From positions 5,828,001 to 5,892,000 of the forward strand of contig NC_063994.1 of assembly GCF_932276165.1 (NCBI RefSeq): 64,000 nt of DNA. The letters are read 5' to 3'. The notes beneath the pieces are model-generated. The model made no database searches and was not told where the DNA came from. It worked only from the letters and a program-made list of their open reading frames with translations. Both the position numbers and the translations under genes were made by a program. Numbering within the stretch: the stretch's first letter is position 1; the number at the start of each line of letters is the position of its first letter. Below are positions 40,628-50,718 of the stretch, piece after piece. Origin of the DNA: Plutella xylostella (taxonomy: Eukaryota; Arthropoda; Insecta; Lepidoptera; Plutellidae).

Positions 40628-40739
40628 TTATTTTGCCATGGAACTTTTCTCTCTGGAGTTATAGTAATCGGCAAACTGTTCTCTAATACAAAGAGCTGAT
40701 TGTGATGCAGGCCTGCCCCGTCTTTGCAAATCAATCATA
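40628..40739 (-). pseudogene. Harbinger transposase C-terminal scrap
   Basis: Reads QRRGRPASQSALCIREQFAD, YYNSREKSSMAK and stop. Aligns with the end of the exon at 33774 (ITDKFAGYFISEEGRV). It is the remnant of the catalytic exon of the outer Harbinger element, in the expected place: right of MADF exon 1 and on the opposite strand. Confidence 0.7.
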
Positions 40740-42079
40740 GGAAACGAAGAAGAAGAAGCAGGAGTTGACCTGCCCTGCTGAGGGATGTCTGCCTGGACTT
40801 CGACCAGCTGACTTAATGCCAGAGGGGCATGAGGGCGCAGGTACCACGAATGACGGAAACACCGCCCAGAACATGTTTATCGGACAAATATAGAAGTACG
40901 TTTGCCGAAATATTGGAGATTGAGCAATGCTTTTATATGACTTACAGCACATACTGTGTATTGTGTTGTCCAGTAATTTACCTACAAAGTGCAAGTTATT
41001 TTGCGAAAACCTTGCTATTAGAAAGAAAGAAAGAAATAGTTTATTCGCCTTCAAGAATACACAACATGGAAAAACACATAACATTACAAATTAGGTAGGT
41101 ACACAGCTTATACATTAAATAAATAAACCATATTTTATGGTTGCCAATCTCCATGTCGTGCACAGTGATAGCGAAATGGTTCAGACTGAGCATGTATTAA
41201 GTATGTCGCTAATACAATTGGCATCCAATGACCGTCACCATACACAAAGTATTGATATACGGAGCGGATATAATTAAAGCGACAAAATTATTAAAAGAAT
41301 CCTCATATCTTGGCCTTTGGGCCGTGCATTCATCTTCGCTCCTTTGTGTATTACTGCAAAAATACACCCCGCCGAGGCCTACAGCAGATTCGACAACACC
41401 GTGTATGAATTAAAGAAGCATCTGATTTCAAGACAGGAAGCTACAATCAATTTGAACCCTTCATCTGCTGAAAATGATGAAACTGAAGATAGAGCCTCTT
41501 CCTCAAACATCATTTTAAAACGATCTCATAGCCAAGACCCGCCTGTTAATGCCAAGGAACCAAAAATTAGTGATAACATTGCACACCAAAATAAAATGTT
41601 CGAAAAATTGTGTGTATGATGATGAAATATGATCCCATGCACAAACCAAAATGTCATGTTTATGAACAATTAAGTCTACCCGTCGAATAATAGCTCACAC
41701 GGAGGCAGTTCACATGGCATGGATAATGAAAGTTTGACACTAATACACTAAGACACTATTTTGTTAATTTAAAATGACACACTTTTATAAAATTCGCTAT
41801 ATCTATTGTGTAACGTCACCAAATATTTTTTACTTATTTATACAAAACTGAATTTACAAAAGTCCCATTGTAACAGTAACAGTAAATTTGTCGTCGTGGG
41901 AATAACACCCATTTTAGTAACATCAACACTATTTTTGTACTTTTTTCTCTCATAGTCCTTTGCTCAATGGTTCAGAGTGCCTACCTACATCGTTTTTTGC
42001 TATTGCTAGGCTAAATCGCGGCTTCGAGAAGAGATACGGATGTATCACTAAATAAAGAGGTGAGAGTGGGACAATCAAA
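40740..42079. other. Unassigned
   Basis: A GAAAGAAAGAAAGAAA tract at 41022 followed by TAGTTTATTCG resembles the 3' tail of a LINE or SINE. An open frame at 41317-41619 (+) with AEAYSRFDNTVYELKKHLIS and SSSNIILKRSHSQDP has no family I recognise. From 41760 to 42080 there is no coding signal. Confidence 0.3.
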
Positions 42080-42715
42080 GAGTGCAAAACCTTCATGACG
42101 ACGTTGATTTGCGACCAAGGTGCGTTAGGTATGTCTGCATGGATTCAAATGAAAACGAGAACCTCAATTTTCGTAAATCAATTTCATGGACGGACGAAGC
42201 CCAGTCTACTAGAGAAGGCATAATAAACTGCAGAAATTTACATCGCTGGACTCCAAAGGGTGATAACCCACTTCTTAAAAGATCAACCAACTACCAGGTA
42301 AAATAAATCGGTAAATGTCTGTGCCGCTCTCATTGGCGATCAATTGATGCTACTACTGGAAGAAGTACCATTAGCCAGACAAAGAGAAATGACGCTGCAG
42401 ATGGACGGGTAGCCGGCGCAATACGCTTTGATTTTGAGGAATTATTTAAATCAAGTGTATCCTAATCGATGCATAGGTCGTCTTGGACCAGTGGGATGGC
42501 CTGCGCGTTCCTGACGCCACTAGATTATTTTTTATGGGGAACTATGAAGCAAAAAGTGTAGGCAGCACCTATCCACACCGAGGCGGAACTACTAGAGAGG
42601 ATCATGACGGTCGCACAGCAAATAAAAAATTAACCAGTAATAATTCAAAGTGTTACGAATCAAATTTTAATTCGTGCTGCAAAGTGCCTTCAACACCGAG
42701 GTGGAAATTTTGAAA
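42080..42715 (+). pseudogene. Mariner-like transposase relic, catalytic half
   Basis: FRKSISWTDEAQSTREGIIN, CRNLHRW contains the first catalytic Asp; further on VNVCAALIGDQL, a stretch with QMDG, LNQVYPNRCIGRLGPVGWPA and RS, and a frame-shifted LDYFLWGTMKQKV give the rest of the core. It appears related to the family of 28155-29345. Many frameshifts. Confidence 0.72.
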
Positions 42716-42784
42716 AATTTCATGGATTAGATTTAATTTTATTACATTATAATAATTCGGTAGCTCCAGCTCACTATTTAAAAT

Positions 42785-43170
42785 TTATGACCACAATGAA
42801 CATTTCTTGAAAATGTGAGAGTCACAGTCTTTGCCGTAGCTACCAATATCAACATATATAAAGCAGTACTCAGAATCTGCCACAGCCATTAATACTACTG
42901 AAGCATAGCCTTTATAATTATGGTACATCGACCCAAGAGGATTGATAATTCGTATGTGCTTCCCGTCAACTGCACCTAAGCAGTGCGGAAAATTGGCCCT
43001 TTTTAAGGCAATCGATTCCCACATTTTTTTTCCAGGTATAGGCATACATTCAGATTTCATAATAGACCACATAGCTTGGCACACTTCTTTTACTATAGTG
43101 CTTATGGTTGAGATGCCAAGTCTGTATTCGAAGCTCATATCTGTAAAAGTTATAACCACTTGCTAGGTAT
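42785..43170 (-). pseudogene. Harbinger transposase, second exon start
   Basis: Entered at the acceptor GTTTCAG (43171): RYLASG, then after one frameshift TFTDMSFEYRLGISTISTIV, KEVCQAMWSIMKSECMPIPG and RANFPHCLGAVDGKHIRIIN with the first catalytic Asp, ending YVDIGSYGKDCDSHIFKK. Truncated before the second Asp. On the other strand a MADF exon starts only about 40 bp away. Confidence 0.8.
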
Positions 43171-43209
43171 CTGAAACAATATAATTAAAATTATTTTTAT
43201 TATTACAAG

Positions 43210-43459
43210 TAAAGAAGTGATAAAGCGGTGGGAAAACGTTCGTGATTCATTAAAAAAATCTTGTAAAAAACAAAAGGACGTTACCAAATCAGGTGCTGGT
43301 GCTTCAAATGTAAAAAAAATATGTTTTGAATGGGTGTCATTTAAACGATCGCCAATTAAATCCGTTTTGAATTTGCTAAATAATAGGTTTGAAGGCAAAA
43401 TAGTAGATTTGCCAGCAAATTTTTGCCCCCAAACAATTTTAAATCAATTCAACAATTAA
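43210..43459 (+). pseudogene. MADF gene, second exon start
   Basis: After an acceptor (TTATTACAAG) the frame reads KEVIKRWENVRDSLKKSCKK, VTKSGAGASNVKKICFEW, the second half of a MADF domain, comparable with 14158 and 46392. After about 43340 the sequence is foreign; no BESS follows. Confidence 0.7.
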
Positions 43460-43689
43460 TCACTTAAAATTGCCGGGATTTATGATCAAGTGGCAAGTTA
43501 ACATTTATGTATATATTTTAATAGGTATGTCCACATAACTCGATGTTATGTTTAATATTTAAATGAAACAAAAAATTAAGTTTAAATCATCAATATTCTT
43601 AATTAAAAACAACATAAACAACCTTCTTCTAATTATAACTTAAACCTTAATCTTCTTCTAATCAAAAGCAATCTTATTGTAATTAAAAC

Positions 43690-44075
43690 ATAAACTTCCT
43701 CTTTTCATCATCATCATCATCAGCCAATAATCATCCACTGGTGGAGATAGATCCGCTCCCAAGGAGTGCCACAACATTCGGTCCTCTGCCTTCCTCATCC
43801 AACCACTACCGGCTATCCGCCTAAGATCGTCAGTCCAGCGGGCAGGAGGGCGTCCCACGCTCCGTTTGCCTGTTCGTGGTCTCGACTCGAGAACTCGTCT
43901 ACCCCAACGGTTATCGGTTCTTCGGCAGATATGACCAGCCCACTGCCTCTTCAGCTTGCATATTTTGACAGCTAAGTATGTCGGTAACCTTGGTCCTCTG
44001 ACGGATAATCTCATTTCTGATACGATCCATCAGAGAAACTCCAAGCATAGCTCTCTCCATAGCACCGTCTCCGCT
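43690..44075 (-). pseudogene. RTE-type LINE, 3' end
   Basis: The frame holds MERAMLGVSLMDRIRNEIIR, LKRQWAGHICRRTDNRWGRR, GKRSVGRPPARWTDDLRRIA and GSGWMRKAEDRMLWHSLG, the C-terminus of RTE-clade reverse transcriptases (WAGHxxRxxDxRW and GRPxxRWxDD are diagnostic). It is preceded in coding direction by no RT core: 5' truncation. The 3' end carries a short CAT array (43706-43722) as RTE elements do. One or two frameshifts near 43990. Confidence 0.85.
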
Positions 44076-44507
44076 AATTTGTAAACTCGTGTATTAAATT
44101 GCTAACGAATTATAATGTTTTAATAACTGGACCAATCATAATGTAACTACTGCAATGCTGATAAAATATGAATTAAAAAGAAATCGCAACATGCGACCTA
44201 GAGTCAATATATTTGCTGGCAAATCTACTATTCTGCGGGCGCAGTTATTATTTGAGGAGCAAAAATAATATTCTGCATACAAAGTTTTTATTTATGTAAT
44301 GAACTCAAATTTTTTGGCAATCCATCTATTATTTTAGATTTTTGTATTGATATTATTTGCAGATTCATACCAGAGGACACTTTTTATTTATTTGAGGACA
44401 AAAATATATTGTTGCGGTTGATCTATTAATTTGCTGATACAAGTTGATGACAAAAATAAACTTTGCTGGCAAGAAATATAGTTCCCGTTTTGAATTGTTT
44501 TAGAATC
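44076..44507. other. Unassigned, with an inverted repeat partner
   Basis: 44207-44236 (TTTGCTGGCAAATCTACTAT) is the inverse of 43393-43425, with the RTE fragment in between. From 44240 on several ATTTGAGGA(G/C) and TTGCTG words recur. Possibly the 5' end of the following Myb-containing element. Confidence 0.4.
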
Positions 44508-44959
44508 ATGAACGAGGTGAACACAAGCAGCAGCAGAGTCTCCTACTCGCAGTTGCAGGCTCTGCTTGCCTTTATGGAGGAGCACCGGGAACTGTCTGCC
44601 GGCTTCCTAAGATCGACGGAAGCCCGGCACAAAAGCCAAAAACTATGTCAGGAACTTGCTGTCATTCTAAACTGCATAGGCGGGGGATCAAATAAGACCG
44701 TGAAAGGGTGGTCTAAAGTATGAAATCAATGTCTATAAAAAAAATATTTAGTTTTGCTAGACAAAAATAAATTATAGGCGCGGGTGATGTCCCTCAACAA
44801 GTCCCACACTGGGACTGGAGGAGGGGAGCACTAGGCCCTCCTCTGACTGCAGTAGAGGAGCGGGCAGTGGGAATAATGGGTCCCCAATTTGGGAGAAACA
44901 TTAAACATGTCCAAGTTGACAAGCTGCCCCCTCTCAATTTAAATGAAGATTGTTATATG
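44508..44959 (+). pseudogene. Myb/SANT-like accessory gene, first two exons
   Basis: Exon 1 (44508-44717) reads VSYSQLQALLAFMEEHRELS, LRSTEARHKSQKLCQELAVI and NKTVKGWSK; exon 2 (44778-44959) reads ARVMSLNKSHTGTGGG, then two bases out of frame ALGPPLTAVEERAVGIMGPQ and VQVDKLPPLN, up to a GTAAGT donor. The pattern WxxFMExHxELxxG ... QELAxxLN ... GTGGGxxxxPLTxxEExxxxIMG is that of Myb/SANT-like proteins linked to Harbinger elements. The intron is 60 bp. The frameshift in exon 2 marks it as decayed, and later exons are not seen. Confidence 0.75.
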
Positions 44960-45149
44960 GTAAGTATCTAATTGTTTATACTAAGACTTTCTATTTTATT
45001 TATTTATTTTAACACTATATTTTATAAACAACACACAATGAAACAGTAAAATAAAGTAAGAATACAACTATTAAAGCTCCAATATCAACCATAACAAATT
45101 TGAAATTACTGTCGCATACTGCTAATAAAACCAAAGAGAAAAAACTTTT
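44960..45149. other. AT-rich spacer
   Basis: No coding signal seen. Confidence 0.3.
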
Positions 45150-45428
45150 ATAATTAAAGCACATTGAGCTACTGTTATTAGGTGCTATACATCGTATGTG
45201 CTTGCCATCGACACTATCGACAGCACCTAAGCAGTTATGAAAATTAGCTCTTTGAAAAAATCATTCGGATTTTTTTTCCAAGCGTCTTTTTTTGGTTGAG
45301 GCAAACAAATATCTTTCAGACAAAACCAAATTGCAAAACAAACTTCTCGTACGATTTCTGCTACAGTGCTTACTCCAATTTTGAATGTATAATGTAGTTC
45401 CGCAAATGTACAACCTGTTGCAAAATAT
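45150..45428 (-). pseudogene. Harbinger transposase, second exon start
   Basis: From the acceptor (TTTCTTTCAG): RYFATGCTFAELHYTFKIGV, STVAEIVREVCFAIWFCLKD, then after a frameshift ANFHNCLGAVDSVDGKHIRC, where GAVD-GKHIR has a small internal insertion right at the first catalytic Asp. Stops and frame changes at about 45235. The MADF exon on the other strand begins about 120 bp to the right. Confidence 0.78.
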
Positions 45429-45549
45429 CTGAAAGAAAAATGTTATAATTACTACATGCATTATTTAATTCAATTTAGATATGTACCTATATTATACTTC
45501 TATTACTTTATGACTATATCATTAACTTGTTTGTTGTATTGTTCTATGA

Positions 45550-46250
45550 AAACAAAAAAAAAAATGGAAAAACATCAGGGATAATTTTGTGAAAGCTCTA
45601 AAGGACAATGTTAGCAGGAGTGGGTCAGCAGCTAAAAAAAGACTCAATACATATGTTACAATAATTTTATGTTTTTGAAAGACACAGTATCCATCAATGA
45701 AACTGATTCAAATATGCCAAGGCAAGAAAATCGTGGAAATGAAACAGAAAATGTCACTGACCCAGTCATACCACCACCGCCAAAACGAAATAAAAAGAAA
45801 ATAAAGAAGATATAGGAGTTGAATTGATTAACGTCTTAAATAAGAATGTCGAGTTCAGAAAGGCCGAAGAAGATGAAGATAGACTCTTCTTTTTGTCGTT
45901 GGTTAGTGAAATAAAAAAAAAGTGCCTGAACGTATACGCCTACGTACAAAAGCTAAAATAATGCAAGTCATTACTGAAGCCCAAACGTCTGGATACAACT
46001 ACTGTAATTCTACGGGATTACGTGCGACCATTTAACTACAACCAAGGGCCATATCAAGGATATCAGACACCATCATTTGCTAGAAATAATAACCCACCAC
46101 CACCACCACCGCCCTCAGTTCCACCTACACATCGTGGAACATAGAATGAAGGAGAATCTGTATCTTCTCCTGAATCAACATATTCACAGAATACACATAT
46201 GTCTCTCTATTTAAATCTTTTTAATGATAATAATTCTCAGTAATAGTTAT
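45550..46250 (+). pseudogene. MADF-BESS gene, second exon
   Basis: KWKNIRDNFVKALKD, NVSRSGSAAKKRLNTYVT, KDTVSINETDSN (MADF end and linker), PPPPKRNKKKIKK, and later LINVLNKNVEFRKAEEDEDR, LFFLSLVSEIKKK, VPERIRLRTKAKIMQVI (BESS). At least three frameshifts. Closely related in order to the gene at 46392-47109. Confidence 0.78.
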
Positions 46251-46261
46251 AGTTTCCTACT

Positions 46262-46344
46262 TTTATTGTTCTTCAGCTATTGTACTCGCACCAATTCGAA
46301 ATGTGTAATGTAGTTCAGCGAATGTACATCCGGTTGCCAAGTAT
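46262..46344 (-). pseudogene. Harbinger transposase scrap, second exon start
   Basis: From the acceptor (TTTTTAG) the frame reads RYLATGCTFAELHYTFRIGA, STIAE, and is then cut off. It is nearly the same as 45350-45428. Confidence 0.75.
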
Positions 46345-46391
46345 CTAAAAACATAATTATTTACTATTAATTTAAATGGTTATTGTTACAG

Positions 46392-47109
46392 GTAAAGTAC
46401 TTATGAAAAAATGGCGGAATATTAAAGATAGTTTTGTAAAAGCTTCGAAAAATATGAAAAACATGAAAAGCGGTTCAGGTGCCAAACATAAAAGCCCATA
46501 TACCTATTATAATATTTTATTATTCTTAAAGGACTCTACTATGGTAAATGAGACAGAGTCAGACATTGCCAACAATCTTTCCCAAGACCATGATGGCCCA
46601 TATGAAACATCACAGAATGTAGCTAATCAAAAAAAAAGAAAAAAAGTAATAATGAAGACGTTATTGGACAACAATTGGTATCAGTATTGAACAAAAGCTT
46701 GGAGTATAAAAAAGAAATGGAAAATGACGAAGACAAGTTGTTTTTGTTATCCCTTTTAAGGGAGTTCAAAAAAATTCCAGAATCCAATAAATTGGAAGCG
46801 AGATGTGAAATCATAAGAGCTATTAGAAATGCTCAACAACCATTATTTCATTATAGTTATCCTAATACGCAATTTGATCGAGGGTACCGAAACCATATGT
46901 ATGAAAGTGAATATGCTGGAAGAGGATATCAAACACTTGATAGTGACTACACTGACCGAGGGTATGAGAGTAGACTCAATAATAGAGAATCCACAACTAC
47001 AGGTTACCAACACCGTCAAAATCTACCAGGTACATCCACGCACTCAAACTCTGACTACAACAAAATACCTACATCTTTTCTTTGCCTACCAAGCTTCAAA
47101 TGGCTTTGA
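46392..47109 (+). pseudogene. MADF-BESS gene, second exon, one frameshift
   Basis: Starts after TGTTACAG (46391): GKVLMKKWRNIKDSFVKASK, SGSGAKHKSPYTYYNILLFL, a linker with ETESDIANN, and a basic run KKRKK. A one-base change in an A-rich tract (46630-46646) moves the frame to NNEDVIGQQLVSVLNKSLEY and the BESS motif DEDKLFLLSLLREFKKIPES, NKLEARCEIIRAI. A tail of Gly/Tyr/Arg-rich repeats (RGYRNHMYESEYAGRGYQ, DRGYESR) follows. The acceptor lies 47 bp from the opposing transposase exon start. Confidence 0.82.
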
Positions 47110-47114
47110 AATTT

Positions 47115-47345
47115 AAAATGAACATACTATCGAACATGGAAATCCAGGACAAGAAAATCCCGCAGGTAGTGCTAAACGACTTAAGAGAAGTGTACTACCA
47201 AGGCAGAGGCTTTCTGTAATGGATCAAAAAACTGCAAGTTTTATTGATCACCAGATGAAAAGTCAGCCGAATACGCAGCAGAATGAAGATCGTAACTTGT
47301 CATTTTTTTACAGATTGCTTCCTATACTAGCTTCACTCAACGGTC
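47115..47345 (+). pseudogene. Another MADF-BESS C-terminal relic
   Basis: ENPGQENPAGSAKRLKRSVL and QKTASFIDHQMKSQPN are followed by NEDRNLSFFYRLLPILASLN, a BESS motif comparable to ISFFKGILPSLERL at 14470. The sequence breaks at about 47345. Confidence 0.65.
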
Positions 47346-47882
47346 TGTCTCTTGTATATGTCGCAGGCATCTGGTTGAATCTCCTTTTTGGTTGAATCAC
47401 TAGCGCGTTCATTGGATGGCAATACTCAATTGCATGTATGACTAGGTCGAACGTTGATTGTACAAGCGTCACAAAACGTCCAACTAGTTAGCGGACTTAA
47501 AATCAGTCAGGTGGTGAATAAAACAAATATGGCGTATAACAGAGAACAGCTAACACAAAAACACTTGTATTGTTATTTTTTTGCCAATAAATTAGCTTTT
47601 AAGTGCGTTATTTGTGTTAAAATAGTGTGACAACATGGATTTACCTATTATTACACCGCCGGCGGATAGTTTCAAAGAAAAAAATGTGGTGAAACTGGAT
47701 AATTATGAACAATAATATCAAGGTACGTTTATTGTTTAGTTAATTTGTGAGATGAGAGCTTTGTATCATAGTCTTTTTGTTGACTCTTGTCTGGTCATGT
47801 TCATCCTAACCAGACATTACAAAGTTGCCATACTATATCCCATTCAACGACTTCGCTGAATAACGTTCAGTCAAGTTCAGTC
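47346..47882. other. Unassigned, with a possible first exon
   Basis: At 47635 ATG opens MDLPIITPPADSFKEKNVVK, LDNYEQ(stop)YQ, followed by a good donor (AAGGTACGT at 47720). It may be the first exon of a lost transposon gene. The preceding 200 bp resemble a Harbinger-type leader, but no terminal repeat was confirmed. Confidence 0.35.
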
Positions 47883-48134
47883 AAAAACTGACGAATGTCC
47901 AGACGTCCAGAAGCTATTTGACGACTTAATGCTGACACATGACCATCCATACATTTGGAAACCACGCCAGTTGTAAACAGTACTTCTGTGAAAGTAGAGC
48001 AAGCCATGTATGAACGCGAAGGGCAACGCGGTGTGTATATAAAAAGCATACCACTATTTGATATGCGTACTACCAACAAGTGTAGAGAGTGAAAGAGCTT
48101 TTTCGAGTGCGGGTTACTTGTAACAAGTGGAAGG
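47883..48134 (+). pseudogene. hAT transposase C-terminal relic, copy 1
   Basis: TTPVVNSTSVKVEQAMYERE, then a frame change to VLPTSVESERAFSSAGYL: the hAT dimerisation region (the PxSVxSERxFSxAG pattern is diagnostic). Nearly identical to 50719-50968. Frameshift near 48070. Confidence 0.8.
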
Positions 48135-48870
48135 CGGTTCACACTAGATCAAAAAATATTGGCGCTGCATCTATACAAGTGCAGTCCAAAGTCATATAGA
48201 GTTTTAAGCCAAAAACAGCAATCTGCCATAGCGCAAGCCACTGCAATATTTGCTACAGAAGATCACGCTGACTCCGGGCATAAATAGAAAAATGTTTGAT
48301 AACTTTACAAAATGAGTGAAGAAAATGCCTAATCACCAGAAATATTGCGCAATTATTTTCGACGAATTGACAATTTCTGTCCATCTGGATATCTGCCCAG
48401 CTAGAGGCTTTATTGATTTATTTATTTACTTTGGAGTACTTGATAATGGAGAAAACGAGAATTTATTTATTTATATTTTAAATTACAACATGCAAAAATT
48501 TCAACAACCAGTGCGTTATAGTTTCGATAAACGAACAACTAAAAAGCCAAAATCTAAAAATAATGTTGAAAAAAGTAATAGAAGAAGTGCAGGCGTGTGC
48601 CATTGCTTGGCCACAGTCTGTGACCAAGGGGTGACAAATATGGCAGCAATTAATGCACTGAAAAATAAAGATTGTAGTGATTCTTGTTTCGAGATCGGAA
48701 GAAAAACCGTTGTCCCTCTATACGACCCACCTCACCTCATAAAAGGAATACGTAACAACTTATTAACAAAGGAATTGGTTTATACCATGAATAAGAAAAA
48801 ATGCGTGGCCCAATGGCAACATTTAATAGATTTATATTTTATGTTCGAAGTCCAGGGTACAGAGGGGTGA
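48135..48870 (+). pseudogene. P-element (THAP9-like) transposase relic
   Basis: Directly behind the hAT relic the frame reads RFTLDQKILALHLYKCSPKS, YRVLSQ; then ITLTPGINRKMFDNFTK, one stop (TGA, about 48307), VKKMPNHQKYCAIIFDELTI and SVHLDICPARGFIDL; further on RYSFDKRTTKKPKSKNNVEK, CHCLATVCDQGVTNMAAINA, LYDPPHLIKGIRNNLLTKEL and WQHLIDLYFMFE. This is the order of the P-element/THAP9 transposase: leucine-rich/helix-turn-helix part, then RNase H-like core with Asp in IIFDE and in VCDQG and the DPPHLxKxxRNN block. The THAP domain and the C-terminal third are missing. Part of the frame between 48420 and 48470 looks like an unrelated insertion or decay. Confidence 0.85.
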
Positions 48871-49224
48871 GACTGTTCCCGAAATTCACGGAGCACAATG
48901 TCACAACGTACGAGGGGCTCGGCCTAATGCACTTAGAGATGATTTACTAAAGAGATTTTAAAACCACTAATTAAGGGACTCATTATTAGTATAAATATAG
49001 CACTTTTTGCGATTATAGATCTTTAACAAATTAATTGTAGACGAACAAACATCACCATGTCAACCGAATCTGGAAGTAGTGTCAATTTCAAGCACCGTGT
49101 TGTGATTAAGTACCTCAAAAATTAAGGAATCACAGTTGATTTTGGCGGCCCGTGGCGGCCATTTTGTTTTGGTGACAATTGTCAAATCTTTTGCTTATTA
49201 TTCAGTTGCTTATGCCAAATCACC
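48871..49224. other. Unassigned leader of a mariner-like element
   Basis: At 49056 a short frame MSTESGSSVNFKHRVVIKYL is followed by a stop and may be part of an older helix-turn-helix sequence. No terminal repeat identified. Confidence 0.3.
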
Positions 49225-50307
49225 ATGGCAGGTTACACGATTGAACAGCGCGTACAAATGATAAAACTTTATTATCAAAATAAGTGTTCGTTAGTGCAAA
49301 CGTTGCGTGCATTGCGCCCATTTTACGGTAGACGTGGTGGCCCTTCACAGTCGACTCTTCAGCGTTTTGGTGGCCAAATTTGAAACAACCGGTTCGTTAA
49401 TCGATCAACCCACACCTGTACGTTCAAGAAACGCAAGATCAGCCGAGAACATCGCGGCGGTCCGTCAAAGTGTACAGCAGAACCCGAGGCAGTCGATTCC
49501 TCGCCGTGCACAAGAACTCGGCCTTTCGCAAACTTCAACTTGGCGACGGGACTTAGGGTTACACCCGTATAAGATTCAAGTGACCCAGGAGCTCAAAATT
49601 CATGACCATAGTCGTTCAACGTCGTTTGTTCGCTGCCTGGGCATTGAATCGTTTGGAAGAGGATCCCAATTTCGGGCGAAAAATCATCTTTAGCGACGAT
49701 AGCGCGTTTTTGGATGAATGGCTTTGTTAACAAACAAAATTGCCGAATATGGGACAACACAAACCCACACGAGGTTCACCAGGTGGTAATGCATCCTCAA
49801 AAAGTTACGGTTTTGTGTGGATTTTGGGCCGGCGGCGTCATTGGTTCGTATTTTTTCGAAAACGACGTTGGTGAGGCGGTCACTGTCAACGGCGAGCGCT
49901 ACAGAACGATGATAACCAATTTTTTATGGCCCACATTGAACCATATGGACCTAGAAGACATGTGGTTTCAGCAAGATGGCGCTACGTGCCACACAGCGGA
50001 CGCAACGATTGACATTCTGCATGAGCGATTTGGGACTAAGGTTATCTCTCGCAGGGGTGATGTGAATTGGCCACCAAGGTCATGCGATTTAACCCCGCTA
50101 GACTTTTTCTTGTGGGGTTTTTTGAAGTCGCAGGTCTATGCAAATAAACCACAATCCACCGATGCCCTAAAGGCGAACATAGCACATGCCATCGCTCAAA
50201 TTCAGGCGGATCTATGCGGAAATGACATTGAAAATTGGACCACTCGGATCCGTGCCACTGTGAGAAGCCGAGGCGGGCATTTGAATGATGTCATCTTCCA
50301 TATATGA
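49225..50307 (+). pseudogene. Mariner-like transposase with DD41D spacing
   Basis: Begins MAGYTIEQRVQMIKLYYQNK and continues with PFYGRRGGPSQSTLQRF (first helix-turn-helix). Frameshifts near 49375, 49590 and 49710 lead through PTPVRSRNARSAENIAAVRQ, IPRRAQELGLSQTSTWRRDL to KIIFSDDSAF (first Asp), FVNKQNCRIWDNTNPHEVHQ, FQQDGATCHTADATIDILHE (second Asp) and SCDLTPLDFFLWGFLKSQVY (third Asp). I count 41 residues between the last two catalytic residues, the spacing of the rosa-type DD41D group. The last 197 codons (49714-50307) are uninterrupted. Non-functional because of the frameshifts. Confidence 0.88.
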
Positions 50308-50718
50308 TTATATTCCTTGATATGTAAGCTAATTGGCTTACAGGGCTGCTTGATCAGCAGCCCCTCTCTTACAGATGTATTGCCCTATAACCGCTCTTAG
50401 TCAGTCCGTTTAGACACTTCATCCGCGCGGGTTGCGACCACTCTTAATAATTTCCTTTTTGAAGTTAATAAATATCCGTGTTAATAAAAAGTCTTTTTTT
50501 TTTAAAAAGGCTCCCAGGAACTATCGTATAGCAGTACAATAAGATCTTAAGTCGAGACTGTACCAAGATGAAAGAAGCACAATGGAAAAAAATAATGGCG
50601 TAATCATTTAAGTATTGCGATTTTTTGTTATAAAATGCATACAATGCGTGACAGAAAATATGTAACAAATGGCAAAATAATGAGTTTGAGATCAGCCATT
50701 AAAAAGGCTATAACAAAA
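50308..50718. other. Unassigned
   Basis: A hairpin GGCTGCTTGATCAGCAGCC at 50344-50362 lies just after the mariner frame. The rest is AT-rich without coding signal. Confidence 0.4.
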
